NCBI RefSeq assembly: GCF_040412425.1
Contig: NC_089783.1
Span: forward strand, 41,074,125-41,138,124
Length of the DNA: 64,000 nt
Direction: 5' to 3'
Origin: Macrobrachium rosenbergii
Lineage: Eukaryota > Arthropoda > Malacostraca > Decapoda > Palaemonidae
Shown here: positions 14,680-27,910 of the stretch, piece after piece
How the letters are laid out: each line of letters opens with the position of its first letter
How positions within the stretch are numbered: position 1 is the first letter of the stretch
The notes under the pieces: generated by a model
The model's database searches: none
Told to the model about the DNA's origin: nothing
The model's input: the letters and a program-made list of their open reading frames with translations, nothing else
Translations under genes and position numbers: made by a program

Positions 14680-14682
<3 letters not shown>

Positions 14683-14711
14683 GGATATGTGGAAAAGCAG
14701 TTTGGACGATT

Positions 14712-14960
14712 ATCAGAATCTAATGAGAAAGAAAGTGAAAAATTGATAAGTATCAAGACATGAAAATCTGAATAAGAAGGATATGGGATATGCTAGTGGA
14801 AACTGTACTCATAATCATAAGAACACTAGGCACGATCCCAATGTCCCTGAAAAGGAATCTGGAAAAACTGGTACCGAAGTAGCTCCAGGGCTCATACAGA
14901 AGAGTGTGCTACCAGAAAGGCACATAGTGAGAAAAAAATAATAACAACAATAATAATAAA
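14712..14960 (+). pseudogene. Decayed non-LTR retrotransposon 3' end
   Basis: One frame reads KIDKYQDMKI, a stop, then IRRIWDML and RTLGTIPMSLKRNLEKL. In arthropod LINE reverse-transcriptase ORFs, as I recall them, the C-terminus has a conserved pattern like YQDLKIE..R.W......P.VIGALG..P..L...L. The spacing fits. Stops interrupt it, and a loose AATAATAACAACAATAATAA-type tail follows at about 14938-14961, consistent with a truncated 3' end. Family and full extent cannot be fixed by eye. Confidence 0.55.
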
Positions 14961-15360
14961 ATGGAATCGCTGATGGCAATTCTCTTAGGCAGTAAAATTC
15001 ATACGTTCAAGGTCAACGATTTTTCCAGTCCATTGTCAGATCTAATTTATTGCATGTAATGTCTTATGTAACTAAATAACAAGGTGGCAGGGAAAACAAA
15101 GTCGAGTGCCGTGGTCTCCATGCTTCACAAGCATCTGCCCTTCGAAAAGGCTTTGAGGAGATTACGGAACGTCAGAACAATCACATCTATTCAGTTGCTC
15201 TGGATGGCAACTTCCTAGAACAATATGCAATGCGGATATTGATGTCTGTTGAACCCTCTGACGCGTGTTTGCTTTATGGAGTGTAGCTGTGCATAGTGGT
15301 ACAGCACCTATTTTCTTGGCATCATGTATATGTATGTATGTATATGTGTATGTATATATA
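14961..15360. other. Gene-free stretch leading to a TATG-rich microsatellite
   Basis: No gene seen. ATGTATATGTATGTATG words at 15326-15360 form the left flank of the LTR-like block. Confidence 0.45.
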
Positions 15361-16090
15361 TGTCACGTTATGATGGTTTTGCGGGAACTGCTGGTTCCCC
15401 GCCAACGTTCCCTTTTGTGGATTGCTTCCTCCTATACCTTCAAGTTTTTTTGTTTTGATGTTCTCGTTTTGAGCTGCCGTTTTTTCGCCAGTCGGGTCTG
15501 GTAAAACAATTAAACATTTGATTAGCAGTGGCAGCAGCAGCAGTTCTATTTTGGAGTCGACGTTGGTCGAGTTTTTGAGCAGCAAATTGGTTAACGCCTA
15601 CGAATTGGAGCACGTCGATAGAGGTGGAGTCGTGACCATTTATTGAGTAGTCGTGTGACCACGAGCTGCTTTCATCCGTTTCGATGACAGCGTGAGGCTG
15701 TCCTGACGTTTCCATCGGGGTATTCTGGTTTGTGGGTTTTCGTCCGTCGTTGTATTCAGCTGAGGGCTGACTTGGTGCCCTGATGGAGGAAATTCATGTT
15801 TGGTTTTTTTCTGCCAGTCCATTGTTGTTTATTTTTGCCTTTTTTTTTTGTTTAAATAACAAGGTGCTACTTTTTGTTTATTTAACTTGCTTTTGTTTAG
15901 TGCTGCCTTTTGGCCTTTTTTGTATTTATGGTTTATCTTTTTACCAGACCTGACTCACTTGTAAATAAATTAATTTTTTAGCTCATTATATTGTTTTTGT
16001 TGTTTTCCCCTCCTTTGTTTGTTGCATCTGCCGTCAGTCAAGACAGCCCCGTCCTGAGTATGTTAAAGAACCTGCATAACGGCCCACTGT
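15361..16090 (+). mobile_element. Possible solo LTR (Gypsy-like), ends uncertain
   Basis: The block begins TGTCACGTTATGATGG. It is richer in G and C than its surroundings and carries a late AATAAATTAATT poly-A-signal-like stretch (about 15963). It ends near 16086-16096 in GCATAACGGCCCACTGTG. It sits inside a TA/TATG microsatellite, so a target duplication cannot be read. There is no internal coding region or second LTR, hence a solo LTR if it is one. Minus-strand open frames across it (15322-15822) show no known domain. Confidence 0.4.
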
Positions 16091-16094
16091 GTTG

Positions 16095-16096
<2 letters not shown>

Positions 16097-16166
<70 letters not shown>
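16097..16166. repeat. (AT)n microsatellite
   Basis: Pure AT array abutting the right end of the LTR-like block. Confidence 0.98.
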
Positions 16167-16168
<2 letters not shown>

Positions 16169-16208
16169 TAAAATCTTATTACTGATCCTGAATTCTTACC
16201 TATCATTA

Positions 16209-16211
<3 letters not shown>

Positions 16212-16264
<53 letters not shown>
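16212..16264. repeat. (CT)n microsatellite
   Basis: Uninterrupted CT array 45 bp after the AT array. Confidence 0.98.
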
Positions 16265-16267
<3 letters not shown>

Positions 16268-18008
16268 CAATTTTTTTAATTTCCTTAAGTATGCTGTTTA
16301 TAATGCAACTGAGTTGATAAAAGTAATATTTTGTAATAAATACACGCATATTTTCTCACGCCGATAGATGTTTACGAGTGAGAGAAAGAGGGATATTTAT
16401 GTATCGACGTCCCTGGATTTTCATTAAAAGTTTTACATTTTATTTATCTAGTTCCTATTTTTTTCATTCAGTGCCTTTTAATCGGGTTATAGTCACTCAC
16501 AGAACTCCGAACGAGGCAGTTCTCCATGACGCAGCGATTTTTACGACAGATTTATTCTTCGTTACGCAGCTATTGAAATTTACTAAAAATAAATATGAAA
16601 CTAAAATATCACAGTGCAATATATGCACCCATATATTATCTATAAATATAAATATGAAAACGTATGTTTATATTCGAAACATATTTCGAAATGACACATA
16701 TTTATTTTCTGCTTAATGGAAGAGTTGTTTTATGAGAATCTAGTTGGAAATACACCAGCACGACCTCTTTTTATGTAGTCTATTGAGCGGTGTGCACTGA
16801 AAATAGCGTGAGTTTGTAACTCTGATGTGCTTTAACGTGAAAGCTCAATACTTGTATGTATATAGTGACACAGAAATTCCTTAACATAATTCTTTTTAAC
16901 ACACACAAACTCTTCCACGAGGAAAATATTTTTCGTAACTCTAGTAACCGTATAAGGACAACCAAACTATATTGCCAGAAAATCTTATAAAAAGTTGCCT
17001 AAGGAAAAAGCCCGTGCAACTACAATAACATTTCATATTATGAATTTACCTGCTTTTGTTAAAAAAATTCATATACTTACTAACTGTTACTGCATATGAT
17101 TTATAAAAGCTAGAATAAAAAGAATAGTATTTTTTACTGCTTTTTGGAGACCCAACAAGCAGTAAGACAAACGACCAGCATGCCAGCCTCTGCTGTGCCA
17201 TGACGTTCCCAGAGAATTGCTATAGCCTATTGAGCAATTCTGTAGTTACCTGAAAGAATGACAAGCCGTTTTCCATTTTTCAAAGATGTTGTCCTAATGT
17301 ATAATTATTTCTATGTTTATTCAGGCTGAAGAGGCCAAATGATCAATTTGGCGAAAGCTTACTCTATATATAGCACCATACTACATACACACTACTGCGG
17401 ACTTTATTTTTCCAAAAAGAATATACAACGAAACACTTAAATGTCTAACAGCCAATAAATGGATTATATGAATTACATTGTTTTGTGCTGGGAGACAGTA
17501 CAAAATTGAAATGTAACTTGAAAAACACATTAATGCTTTGACGAATTTAGTGAACGACACTAAGCAAGGAAGAATTGACACAACGAAATATTTAATTTCA
17601 AGAGCAGTTTATGCCTGTTAACTTCGAGATATAAAATATGCTATCCTTTATAATGCTGATTAAAGAATAATTAAGTGTGTAAGGGCAGAGTAGCTTTTCT
17701 TTTTTGTGGCTACTGTCCAATTCAAACTATTTGAATCTTTCCATCGTATAGGTGCATAATCCACCCGTTTTCACGGTGTCATCAGAATGTTGTTCACATG
17801 TTCGTTTGACAACGAAACGCTTTCATGTTTAATTTTAAAAATTTGAACTGTAAAAGACTTGAACTTAGGTCTAATTTTCATAATGGAAATTTATCTTTGA
17901 AATAAGGAGTAAACCACGCTCACCTTCCTTATACGTTTCATTAAACAGTGTTAACTTATCCCACCATCATTCAAAAACCTTTAATAAGCAAACAAATATT
18001 GTATGATC

Positions 18009-18013
<5 letters not shown>
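16265..18013. other. Gene-free stretch
   Basis: A 112-codon plus-strand frame (16378-16716) has no recognised domain. A perfect 9-bp stem (AGAATTGCT ... AGCAATTCT) lies at about 17213-17242. No gene is supported. Confidence 0.5.
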
Positions 18014-18058
<45 letters not shown>

Positions 18059-18100
18059 CCATTTATGTACATAAAATATATATACAGTATACATATAATA

Positions 18101-18174
<74 letters not shown>
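18014..18174. repeat. (AT)n microsatellite, two arrays
   Basis: AT arrays at 18014-18055 and about 18108-18174, separated by a degenerate ATAT/ACAGTATAC segment. Confidence 0.97.
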
Positions 18175-18177
<3 letters not shown>

Positions 18178-18483
18178 GTATTTAAAACAAACATTCAAGG
18201 ACATTTGCGGCAATGTTTTTATTTGCGCTAGTATGTTTCCATACGCTTTGAAGTTATCTCAATATATTCTTTTTAATAAATAGATCTCTAACTTACCTAA
18301 TAAGAGCGAAGCCTATTTTAAGGGAAAGTGTTTTTTGAAAAAAAAAAATTAGTATTTTTCATATATATTTAAAAAAAATACTATAAGCGCAGCAAAAGAC
18401 TTCCCTGCCCTTCAGGCATTCCGCTCTTTGACGGAATAGAATGAAGCTACTAATTTCTTTAACGCAAGACAATTGAAGACAAG

Positions 18484-18486
<3 letters not shown>

Positions 18487-18530
<44 letters not shown>
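18487..18530. repeat. (CT)n microsatellite
   Basis: Uninterrupted CT array. Confidence 0.98.
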
Positions 18531-18531
<1 letters not shown>

Positions 18532-20282
18532 GACAAAAATAGTTTCTTTGTTCACCTAATCTCAATAGCCTTTGCTCTTATGAATTATTATAGCCACAAC
18601 TGTAAAGAAACGCTAGGGCGGAGGATCATTTTAATTATTTAATGAGAAGTCATTTTTAAACTTCGAACTCTCCTCAGGTTTCTGTCAACGTGGAAATAAA
18701 TTATTAAAACTATTTTTGCTAAAACGACGTATATCTTTGTTTGCTAGAAGAGAATTTCCTGACTTCCTATTCCCTCGTGGTGTTTCAAAAGCCGAGTCGT
18801 ATGAATTTTTTATGTCCATATCGGAGTAATGTCAATAGCCCAGGTATTGTTGAGGCCCTTTTGTCTCCAAAAATAGGGAAGGAACTCTTTGAATAACAGC
18901 AACTGAGCTGTAATCAAGGGAAACCATTCGTCATATCAACTTCTCATTTTTACTAAATAGCAAAAGGAGACCCCAAACAAATATGCGACACATACCCCCT
19001 TTTTTTTTTTATTAAAAAAGCATAGCATCACAAAACTAGGCAATCTGACCTTTTAAAATCTCGGACATTGGACTAAAATGTTCCTAGAATTTCTCGTGTT
19101 TTATAAAAGCTAGAATTCCAAGAAGTCAGGTTTTTTTTTTTTTTGAATTTTCCTTCGCCACCGGAGATTAGGCTCACAAAAAGGAACCTTTCCCACATAC
19201 AGCCGTACCTTACTAACTGTAGCCAAACACTTTTAGCAGTTTCTATTAAATACTGACTTAATTTCTATTGGCACTGACTTTATTCGTAATCAGCCCTTTT
19301 TTTTAATGAATGTTATTTACAGTTTTTATATAATAAAAATAGCATAATGCCAGTCTTTGTAAAGGTAAGTAATATATCTGGTCAAAATTATTCAGTCTGA
19401 TTTTATATTTTCTTTGCTTTGTAAAATGGTTTGCATAAAGTCATTTACAATTAAACTACACCCTTAATAAGAAAAATCAATTGAATTGCTGAGCCTTTCG
19501 ATTTTTTTACTATGCATCATAACACTGGTTAATAATAAGAAAAAATTTTATTAGTCTCTGCCCAATTTAATAGCACTGTCTGTAATAAGATGAATACATT
19601 TGTAACGTGAATAATTTTAGCAAATTGCTGTACTCGGTATAATGTAAAGAATACAAGCTTTTATGACATAATTATAGAACACAAATCCACTTCTCTAACA
19701 TGATATTATTATCCGTAAATATACTGTTTGGATGTAAAATTTACAATTAACGTTGTCCTTCCCGATTTTCAAAATATATCAATGGCCTGCGTGACCTGAA
19801 AAAAAACTGAGCTTGATCGAAAATGTATTCAAGTTAATTTCTTGGAAAATTAAATATCAACAAATGCTTTCAAACTTTAAAGTCTCACTTAAAATGCATA
19901 TACTAATGTAATTCATAACTTAAAAAAAATCATCGTAAAATTTTGACGAAATCCAGCTAAAGGGTTTAAATCGTAATTCTTTGTGAAATCATAAACGGTA
20001 AAACTAAACTAGAGCTCTAAGACCATAATTATCAAATTTAAATGACGTTGAATACACAATGAAGAGTTTTCGTTTTGATCCGTGGGCTAGTGTACATCTG
20101 AAGAGAAGTGATTCCTTTATAAAATTGCCGAAGTTGGAGGAGCTTTCCTCAGTTTCTGCCCCGTGAATTTTTCTGATTATTACTAAAAAATTCACTGGAA
20201 ATAAAGGTGAAGGAATCGCGCAAACAGTATAATCATGACCGAACGGATGATGGAGCATTCACCGAAACGTAAAGAGCAATTT

Positions 20283-20306
20283 CACACACACACACACACA
20301 CACACA
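20283..20306. repeat. (CA)n microsatellite
   Basis: Twelve CA units. Confidence 0.95.
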
Positions 20307-21477
20307 ACATATAATTACGAGATGCATTTCCTTAACTTTCGTTGAAATTGTTTTTGTGTTAATTCTTAGCAAAATAAACGTGTTATTTTTGAACAGGCAA
20401 GCAATTTATGGTAATTGATCTCATACAACAGCAATGACCCCTAAAACAATAGTAATAAATTAAACAAAACAAATATATTTCTTACATGCGACTTCTCTTA
20501 GACTTAGAGCAACGTGCCCTAAAAAAGGCCTCTCATTACACTTATTCAAGAATGGTTAATGTTGATTTTCAGGACTTGATGCTTTTTTTGGGAGAAACGA
20601 CTATATTATTTTCCGTTCGTGTTCCATCATTTAGCATATGTAAAATCCAGGCATTGTAATTCTAAATTGTTATCTTGAAATGTAGTCTTTACCCGTATTT
20701 TCAATTAAAGCTCCACGCCGCGATGTTTTAGGGAAAACTTATAAGCATTATCCAAGGGCTGCCAGAAATTACAGCTTACGATGAAGAATTGGTGCTAAAC
20801 ATGGGTTAGCACGAGAAAATATGCTTAGTGTTTAGAACTTGCGCAAGTATTACAGAGCAAAGGATAAGATCAGTATGAATTCGATGTTTTTAATTAAAAT
20901 TTACGTTGAAATGGCAATATTTCTGCAAGCATTCGGGTTGTAATTTCTTGCCTCATGCATTTTAAGAATAAAATATTACTAGATAATGTTCCGACTTAAA
21001 AAAGGTCAGTGCAGTTGCTCTTCTTTCCTGTATTCCTGAACTGAAGGCGCGTTCAACAATGAGGTTCTTATTTCTGCTCAACGCCATCTAAAAAGCGAGG
21101 GTATTCATAAAAATTACCATTCTACTAGAAGAGGGGGGCGTGGGTGGGGGGACAAACCAAGCCTGCACTTTGATAGAGCTTTTGTTGTTAAAAACAAACA
21201 ATTTTTTTATTTCCCATATATGTCAAGATTAGTCAAGACCATTTTTGAGGGATGAAGGTTATTGTCTTTGATAAATATTGCGTAGGCTATAATGATGAAT
21301 TATATCGTTTTTATACTTTGGCATTTAGATAACCCTGCCACCGCTTCACAAAGATGTATGATACTCACTGGAAACTCTTCTTCATTTGGGAAAGTAATAT
21401 AAATAAGCTTCTTTCCTTATATTTAGCCGTAAAATTTACTGTAGTACATGCTCTGATGGGGCTGATCATTTGGCAAT

Positions 21478-22255
<778 letters not shown>

Positions 22256-22337
22256 ACTAGCTGACCAACCAGGAGCAGCCTGGGAAAACTCTGAATGAAA
22301 ACCAGTAAACTCTCTCTGTTTCTCTCCTCCCAACACT

Positions 22338-22362
22338 CCCTCTCTCTCTCTCTCTCTCTCTC
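22338..22362. repeat. Short (CT)n run
   Basis: CT array inside the left part of the 22256-23751 element. Confidence 0.9.
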
Positions 22363-22439
22363 CCTTTCCTGTTCAGATAGTTGCTTCAGTTACATTGCCC
22401 AGCATTTTTGACATATTTCACCACTTCTTACCCCCCATT

Positions 22440-23600
22440 CCTGTCGGGCCTGAACTTGGACTTAAAGGGCATCAAGAGTGTCTCTTTTCATCCTAGCAAC
22501 CTCAAAAACTATGGATTAGACACAAATAGCTGTCCATCTTTACATCTTATTTTTCAACCCTTTGCACCCCACCTTCCTGTCGGAGCTGAACTATGACGTA
22601 AAGGTCATCGGAAGTGTCACTATTCATCTCAGCAACCTCGAAAACTATGGATTAGACACTAATATTTGTCATTTTCAGTTACTTTTACACGTTACCCCTT
22701 CCCACACCTTCTCAGTTCGCCCCCCCCCCCTTCCTATCTGGGTTGAACTTGGACTTAAAGGGAATCAGGAGTGTCACTATTCATCTCAGTGACCTCGAAA
22801 ACTATGGATTAGGCACCAATATCTGTCGTTTTCTGTTATTTTTACATGTCATCCCCTTCCCACCCCTTCTCACCCCACTTCCTATCAGGGCTGAACTTGT
22901 ACTTGAAGGGCATCAGGAGTGTCACTATTCATCTCAGTGACCTCGAAAAATAAGGATTAGACACTAATATCTGTCGTTTTGTTTATTTTTACAAGTCACC
23001 CCTTCCCACCCCTTCTCACCCCCTCCTATCAGGGCTGAACTTGGACTTAAAAGGCATCGGGAGTGTCGTTATTCATCTCAGCCATCTCAAAAACTCTGGA
23101 TTAAACACCAACATCAGTTGATTTCAGTTACTTACGTGTCACCCCTTCCCACTCCTCACAACCCCCTTCCTATTGGGGTTGAACTTGGACTTAAAGGGCA
23201 TCAGGAGCGGCATTATTCCTTTCAGCGATCTCAAAAATATGGACTGGACACTAACATCTATCGTTTTCAGTTATTTTTACGTCACCCCTCTCCCACCCTT
23301 TCTCACACCCCTCTTCCTATCAGGGTTGAACTTTGACTTAAAGGGCATTGGGAGTGTCACTATTCTTCTCAGCAACCTTGAAAACTATGTATTAACACTG
23401 ATATCTGTGGTTTTCGGTTATTTTTGCATCACCCCCTTCTCACCCCTTCCCTATCGGGCTGAACTATGACTCAAAGGGCATCGAGAGTGTCACTATTCAT
23501 CTCAGCGACCTCGAAAACTATGGATCAGACACTAATATCTTTAGTTTTGGGTTATTTTTACATTTCACCCCCTCCACACCCTATCTCTTAGGTGCCAGTG
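22440..23600 (+). repeat. ~145-bp minisatellite, eight units
   Basis: The anchor GGGCTGAACTTGGACTTAAA (with variants) starts at about 22450, 22586, 22743, 22891, 23035, 23179, 23326 and 23459, spaced 133-157 bp. Each unit contains GAGTGTCACTATTCATCTCA, CCTCGAAAACTATGGATTAG and a CCCCTTCCCACCCCTTCT-type tail. Overlapping 65-98-codon frames that repeat LDLKG...IHLSDLENYGLDTN are translations of these units. Confidence 0.95.
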
Positions 23601-23751
23601 ATATCTTACCCACACAGTGTTCTTTATGAGATAGTATGTCATATGTATACCAAGTTTGGCTGAAATTGCTCAATGCATTTCAGTGTATGTGGAACATACA
23701 CACAAACACACATGCAAACACATACATACATCTATTTTTATATATGTAGAT

Positions 23752-24092
23752 TTTGAGGTCTTTGAGCAGTGAACATGTAATAAAAACCCCATATCAATAC
23801 TAATTATTAAATTAAAATTTAATCAAAATCCTGCAATATTTAATTTTCACAGTGCATGCCCAGGGACAAAGTTGCGGTTAGTCGGTGTCCTTTCCATTAG
23901 GCATTACGTTTCGATAGATAATGTTTTTATAGAAAACGAATTTTCAGGTGGATATATATATACATATGTATATGTATATATGTATGTGTATATATGTGTG
24001 TATGTATATGACTATTTATCACATCACCGTGATTCATATACAATCAGAAAGCTACAAACGTCCTTTAATATCCAATTCGCTCTACCTCGGAA
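23752..24092. other. Gene-free stretch with TATG-rich run
   Basis: Irregular TATG/TGTA words lie at 23950-24010. Nothing else is recognised. Confidence 0.5.
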
Positions 24093-24214
24093 ATAATATA
24101 TTTTTCATATATGTTACCGAAGGGGAATTTTTTAGTTGATAATAAGTCCACCGTCCCGTGGGGTCGAACCAGCGACGGACGAGGACTCAGGACTACAGGG
24201 ACGCACTAACCCAG
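24093..24214 (-). mobile_element. tRNA-like SINE fragment
   Basis: On the minus strand GGTTCGACCCC (24160-24170) matches the RNA polymerase III B box GGTTCGANNCC. Upstream of it a TTAGTGCG word could be a weak A box. The following segment (GTGGACTTATTATCAACTAA and the GTTACCGAAGGGG complement) looks like a SINE body. It cannot fold as a complete tRNA that I can see, so it is not called a tRNA gene. It abuts an AT array on its head side. Confidence 0.5.
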
Positions 24215-24234
24215 TATATATATCCCAGTATATG

Positions 24235-24293
<59 letters not shown>

Positions 24294-24351
24294 ATTTCCA
24301 TAAATATTTGTATGTACAGTATATATATATATATATATATATATAAATATT

Positions 24352-24390
<39 letters not shown>

Positions 24391-24441
24391 ATATATTATA
24401 TACATAATATATGCATATGTGTATATATACGTATATATACC
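24215..24441. repeat. Complex (AT)n/(GT)n microsatellite
   Basis: AT arrays at about 24238-24290 and 24321-24374 with interruptions, then (GT)n at about 24375-24390 and degenerate ATAC/GTAT words. Confidence 0.96.
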
Positions 24442-27400
24442 TAATGAAATCAGACTTCTGCGGTAGCCATACAATTTTGATCCCTATATTATGTTAAAGT
24501 TATGCGATGTCTCTTCCTTAGTCGAGAGTGAGGAAAATTTTTATTCCTTGTAAAGCCGTGGTCTTCTGTATTTGGAATATCACCAAGGCCCCATATTCCA
24601 TCTCTCCCCCAAGAGGATATCTATGTGAATGGCTAACAGGAGTATTGATACAACTTCAGCTAGAAATATTTGCAGAGGAAAGTTCTCTGCCATGCACTAC
24701 TTCCTAGCAATAGTATTCAAGTGCAGGGGTAAAGTTACCGTTCATAAGTTTAATGGGATTTCTCATTTCACAAAGCTTGTCACTATTCCTCGTCGACAGA
24801 TTTTTTATCTTGTGTTTTTTGTTTTTGTTTTTTGAATTGGGGGAGATAAAATGAAATCTGTGCTTATACCGATTTTTTTTGTTTAATATAGTTTTCTCTC
24901 TCTTCTTATTTTAGGTTCTCTTATATCTCCTTTTGTGTTGTTATAAACTAATTTTCATCTCACTATTTTCTCGTGATTTCATTCCTTTCACAATTTTCGT
25001 GTTTTTATGTTTTATCGTTTACCTTATCCTACGAATTAAATGATGGTGTTCTGCGTAATGGTTGTTCAGAAATGGCGAGACAGGTAAGCTGAAAATATTC
25101 AGTAAACCATAACTCGTAAATTACTCTCTGTTTAAAAAGTCTTTACAATAATAACTTCATAGTAGGATTTTGGCAATGATCAATAACTGTACCATACTGT
25201 ACAAAAAGGCACATGCCCTTGGCTTTGATTTCAGTTTTCATTTGATGTATGTATTAACAGATGTTAAATCTTGTTAGAAAAGACTGAATATTTATAAAAA
25301 AAAAAAGAATTACAGAAATCTAAGGTACCAAAGTATATACATATTTTTACCGGGAATTCTTTGTATGCTGTTTACCTGTCACAAAATACATAAAGAAAAA
25401 TTTCTGGATAAAGAAATACAAAATAGAAAAAAATAAAAAAGTTTTGCAAGCGCCGAGTTTCCCTTTATGAAAAAAACTTTATTTTTAAACTTACTATTTA
25501 CTTTCATTCGCTATTTTCTTTTGTCTGCATTGCATAGGTGCAGTGACAAAAAAAAAAAAAAAAAAAAAAAACAGAGAGACGGAACAAAGCATGATGTGAT
25601 TGTCGGGTTCACATTTTGTCCCTGAACATTTCTCTTCAAAGACAACGGAATTTTCAGGAAATTTTCATATCTCCAAAGGAACTTCGTCCATGAAAAGAAA
25701 CTGCAAGCTCTAAGAAGCATAAAATCAAAAATAAATATTTTCGAAGTAAGATATTAAAAAAATAATACAGACATACCACCTTCACTTACAGTTTTATAAG
25801 GATACAGTAATTAGCCTTTTAATACAATTTTCTATATTGCAGGTTTTCAAGCATTTCATTTCCTTCAGCGTTAGTTTATTTATTTCCTTCCGCTTCAGAT
25901 GAAAAGTTTATTTAATTTTTTAAACATCCTTCCCCTCGCTAAGTCAGTTTTATGTAATCAATTTTATAATAATTGTATAATTTAACTTTGAAATCTGGAG
26001 GATTTGCACAGATGGAAGCATCTGAGAAAAATATATTACCTGCTCTGTTAAAGTGACGAATATTTAAGTAATTTTACCATTAACAGGATTGTAATACTGC
26101 AAAACCTGTTGCAGAAAACTTATCCAAAACGGTATTGCGAGTGTAATCTTTTCAGTTTAACAAAGTAATTTTTCCATTAATACAAAGTGATGTTTTTTCA
26201 TAAAAATATAAATTTTCAATGGATAAAAGATAAGGATATCACGGAAAAAAAATAATTTTTATTTCCGCACAGCACGATACAACCAAGTTTATTTGCAATG
26301 CATGCGGATGGCATTTGCTACAAGGCGCTTATTCACATCGTTTTCTGTTTTTCGAAATATCCGAAATTTTCCACTAAAGGTATCTTTGATTTCCTGGTTT
26401 TTAAAAATGAAATCTTTTTTCATTTTCGACTGCTGGGCATTTGCATATCCAATACCCATGCAGAGATGCTCACGTGATTTCGTTAACGGTTTTTTCCCCC
26501 GTTTCAAGGAGAGAACATTTGCATATTGTAGGAAGTCATAAAATAGGAGTACGTATTATTAAATATCATAGCAGCACCCATATTTAAGCTAGATATAGAT
26601 GTGACAGAGTAAGAGGATATATTGCTGCTAGATATTCAATGTATAGCATGAATATGGACGCAATATTTCTTCTGGCTATATCGCAAAAGCTGACATGAAA
26701 CATTATAAATCTTAGTTGGTCATACCTTTCTTATGTAAATGTCGGAAAGCTTTCACGTTAAATATTATCTTTGTTCAATGCTTAACTTTCCTTATCGTAG
26801 CCTAGCTAACCGTTTTTGAAGGAGAACACTGGTTTGATGTAAAAGCTGCCTTATACATCTGCTCCTTACATCTCCATAGCTGCAGTCTGGTGTAGTAATA
26901 GGAGAAGCCAAAAAGAGGGTGAGGGTAAGGAACCAGATGTTTGTGCGTTTAGTGGAAATTTCAATGGAACGTTAAGTGTTCTTTTGTTATTGGGCAATTG
27001 CATTACTGACGATTAATAATACATACTGTACAAGAGACAGAATGGTGAAAAACTCGAAATGAATTGTAAGCGGAAGAAGGTGAAAGTAATATTACCATGA
27101 GTAAGGTTAGCCAGCAAAATGACGAATATGGAACAGAGAATGTCAGGATAGGTAGCTCAAACTTAAAAATCTTACTCTATCCAGCAATTGCAGAAGAAAT
27201 GTAGAAGATAATGTCATACTGGCAGAAATGGTATCTCACAAAACAGGTGAAGTAGGGAAGAAAAATGTGTCTATGCATATAAATTTAAAATGAAGAGGAA
27301 TTCGCCTGCGAATAAGAAAAAATCTGTGGAAGCAGTTAAGTTGAATTTTTTGTATGGAGTGTGTGCACTATAATAATGTTTGACACTTAAGCCGAGTTGA

Positions 27401-27847
27401 AATATATTAAAGTTGTTGAAACTGTTAGCGTTAAGTGAAAAGAACCATGAGGGCTTGATTTTTTTTTTTATGAAGAGTATAGAGGACAACAGGGTAATCA
27501 AAAATATTTATAATTTTGATGTGTTCGGATGAAGTGAGGAGAAGAATGTTGGTCTAACGAGGCAAGAAAGGTGTTTGAAGAGGAAAAGACCTTGAATCTA
27601 TAGAGAGAGAGAATCAGCAAGAAGATTGAGGTGAATAGGGCAATCTGTGCAAGGCAAGTGCCCAACTGTCAGCGTAAGGAATTACCATCAAGCCGTATTT
27701 ACCAAGTAAAGTGCATTAGACGTTAGTTCACGAAGTTTAATCGGTAAACCAAATATATATGGAAGTCACTGAACGTATTTCTACCAGAATGCGATAACTT
27801 TATTTTGCTGCCTTTCGGGTATCTAAATGGCAAAAAGAACACCTGAT

Positions 27848-27849
<2 letters not shown>
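24442..27849. other. 3.4-kb gene-free AT-rich stretch
   Basis: A poly-A run lies at 25548-25571. The 26289-26541 interval is open on both strands for 72-82 codons but has no recognised domain. 26900-27650 is more purine-rich and could be an ancient retroelement, though I could not match it to one. Confidence 0.45.
25548..25571 (+). repeat. Poly-A run
   Basis: 24 consecutive A. No element body could be recognised upstream. Confidence 0.9.

Positions 27850-27908
<59 letters not shown>
27850..27908. repeat. (AG)n microsatellite
   Basis: Uninterrupted AG array. Confidence 0.98.

Positions 27909-27910
<2 letters not shown>

Larger units (their letters stand above)
18175..21477. other. 3.3-kb gene-free AT-rich stretch
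   Basis: Contains a (CT)n array (18487-18530), a short (CA)n (20283-20306), poly-T runs and a G-rich patch at 21131-21153. No open frame here resembles a protein that I know. Confidence 0.5.
22256..23751 (+). mobile_element. 1.5-kb retroelement-like repeat with internal minisatellite
   Basis: The left boundary is ACTAGCTGACCAACC, followed by a CT-rich section. The right boundary region has ACCAAGTTTGGCTGAAATTG, CTCAATGCATTTCAG and a TTTTTATATATGTAGAT end. As I recall, this type of 3' end and the ACTAGCTG start occur together in arthropod dispersed repeats linked to RTE-like LINEs, but I am not sure of the family. Between the two ends lie the tandem units. No intact reading frame exists. Confidence 0.6.

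Noticed and set aside
21131..21153. G-rich patch as G-quadruplex
   Set aside because: Only three clear G-tracts (6, 3 and 6 G), so the canonical four-tract rule is not met.
22381..23469. Overlapping 65-98-codon frames repeating LDLKG...LENYGLDTN
   Set aside because: They are translations of the ~145-bp minisatellite in different registers.
22440..23600. CRISPR-like spaced repeats
   Set aside because: The units are ~145 bp, degenerate throughout and without a repeat/spacer distinction, in eukaryotic DNA.
24134..24214. tRNA gene on the minus strand
   Set aside because: Only the B box is good. I could not draw acceptor, D and anticodon stems, so it is treated as a SINE fragment.
26900..27650. 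Purine-rich region considered as a decayed RTE-type LINE
   Set aside because: No convincing conserved reverse-transcriptase motif could be read in any frame.
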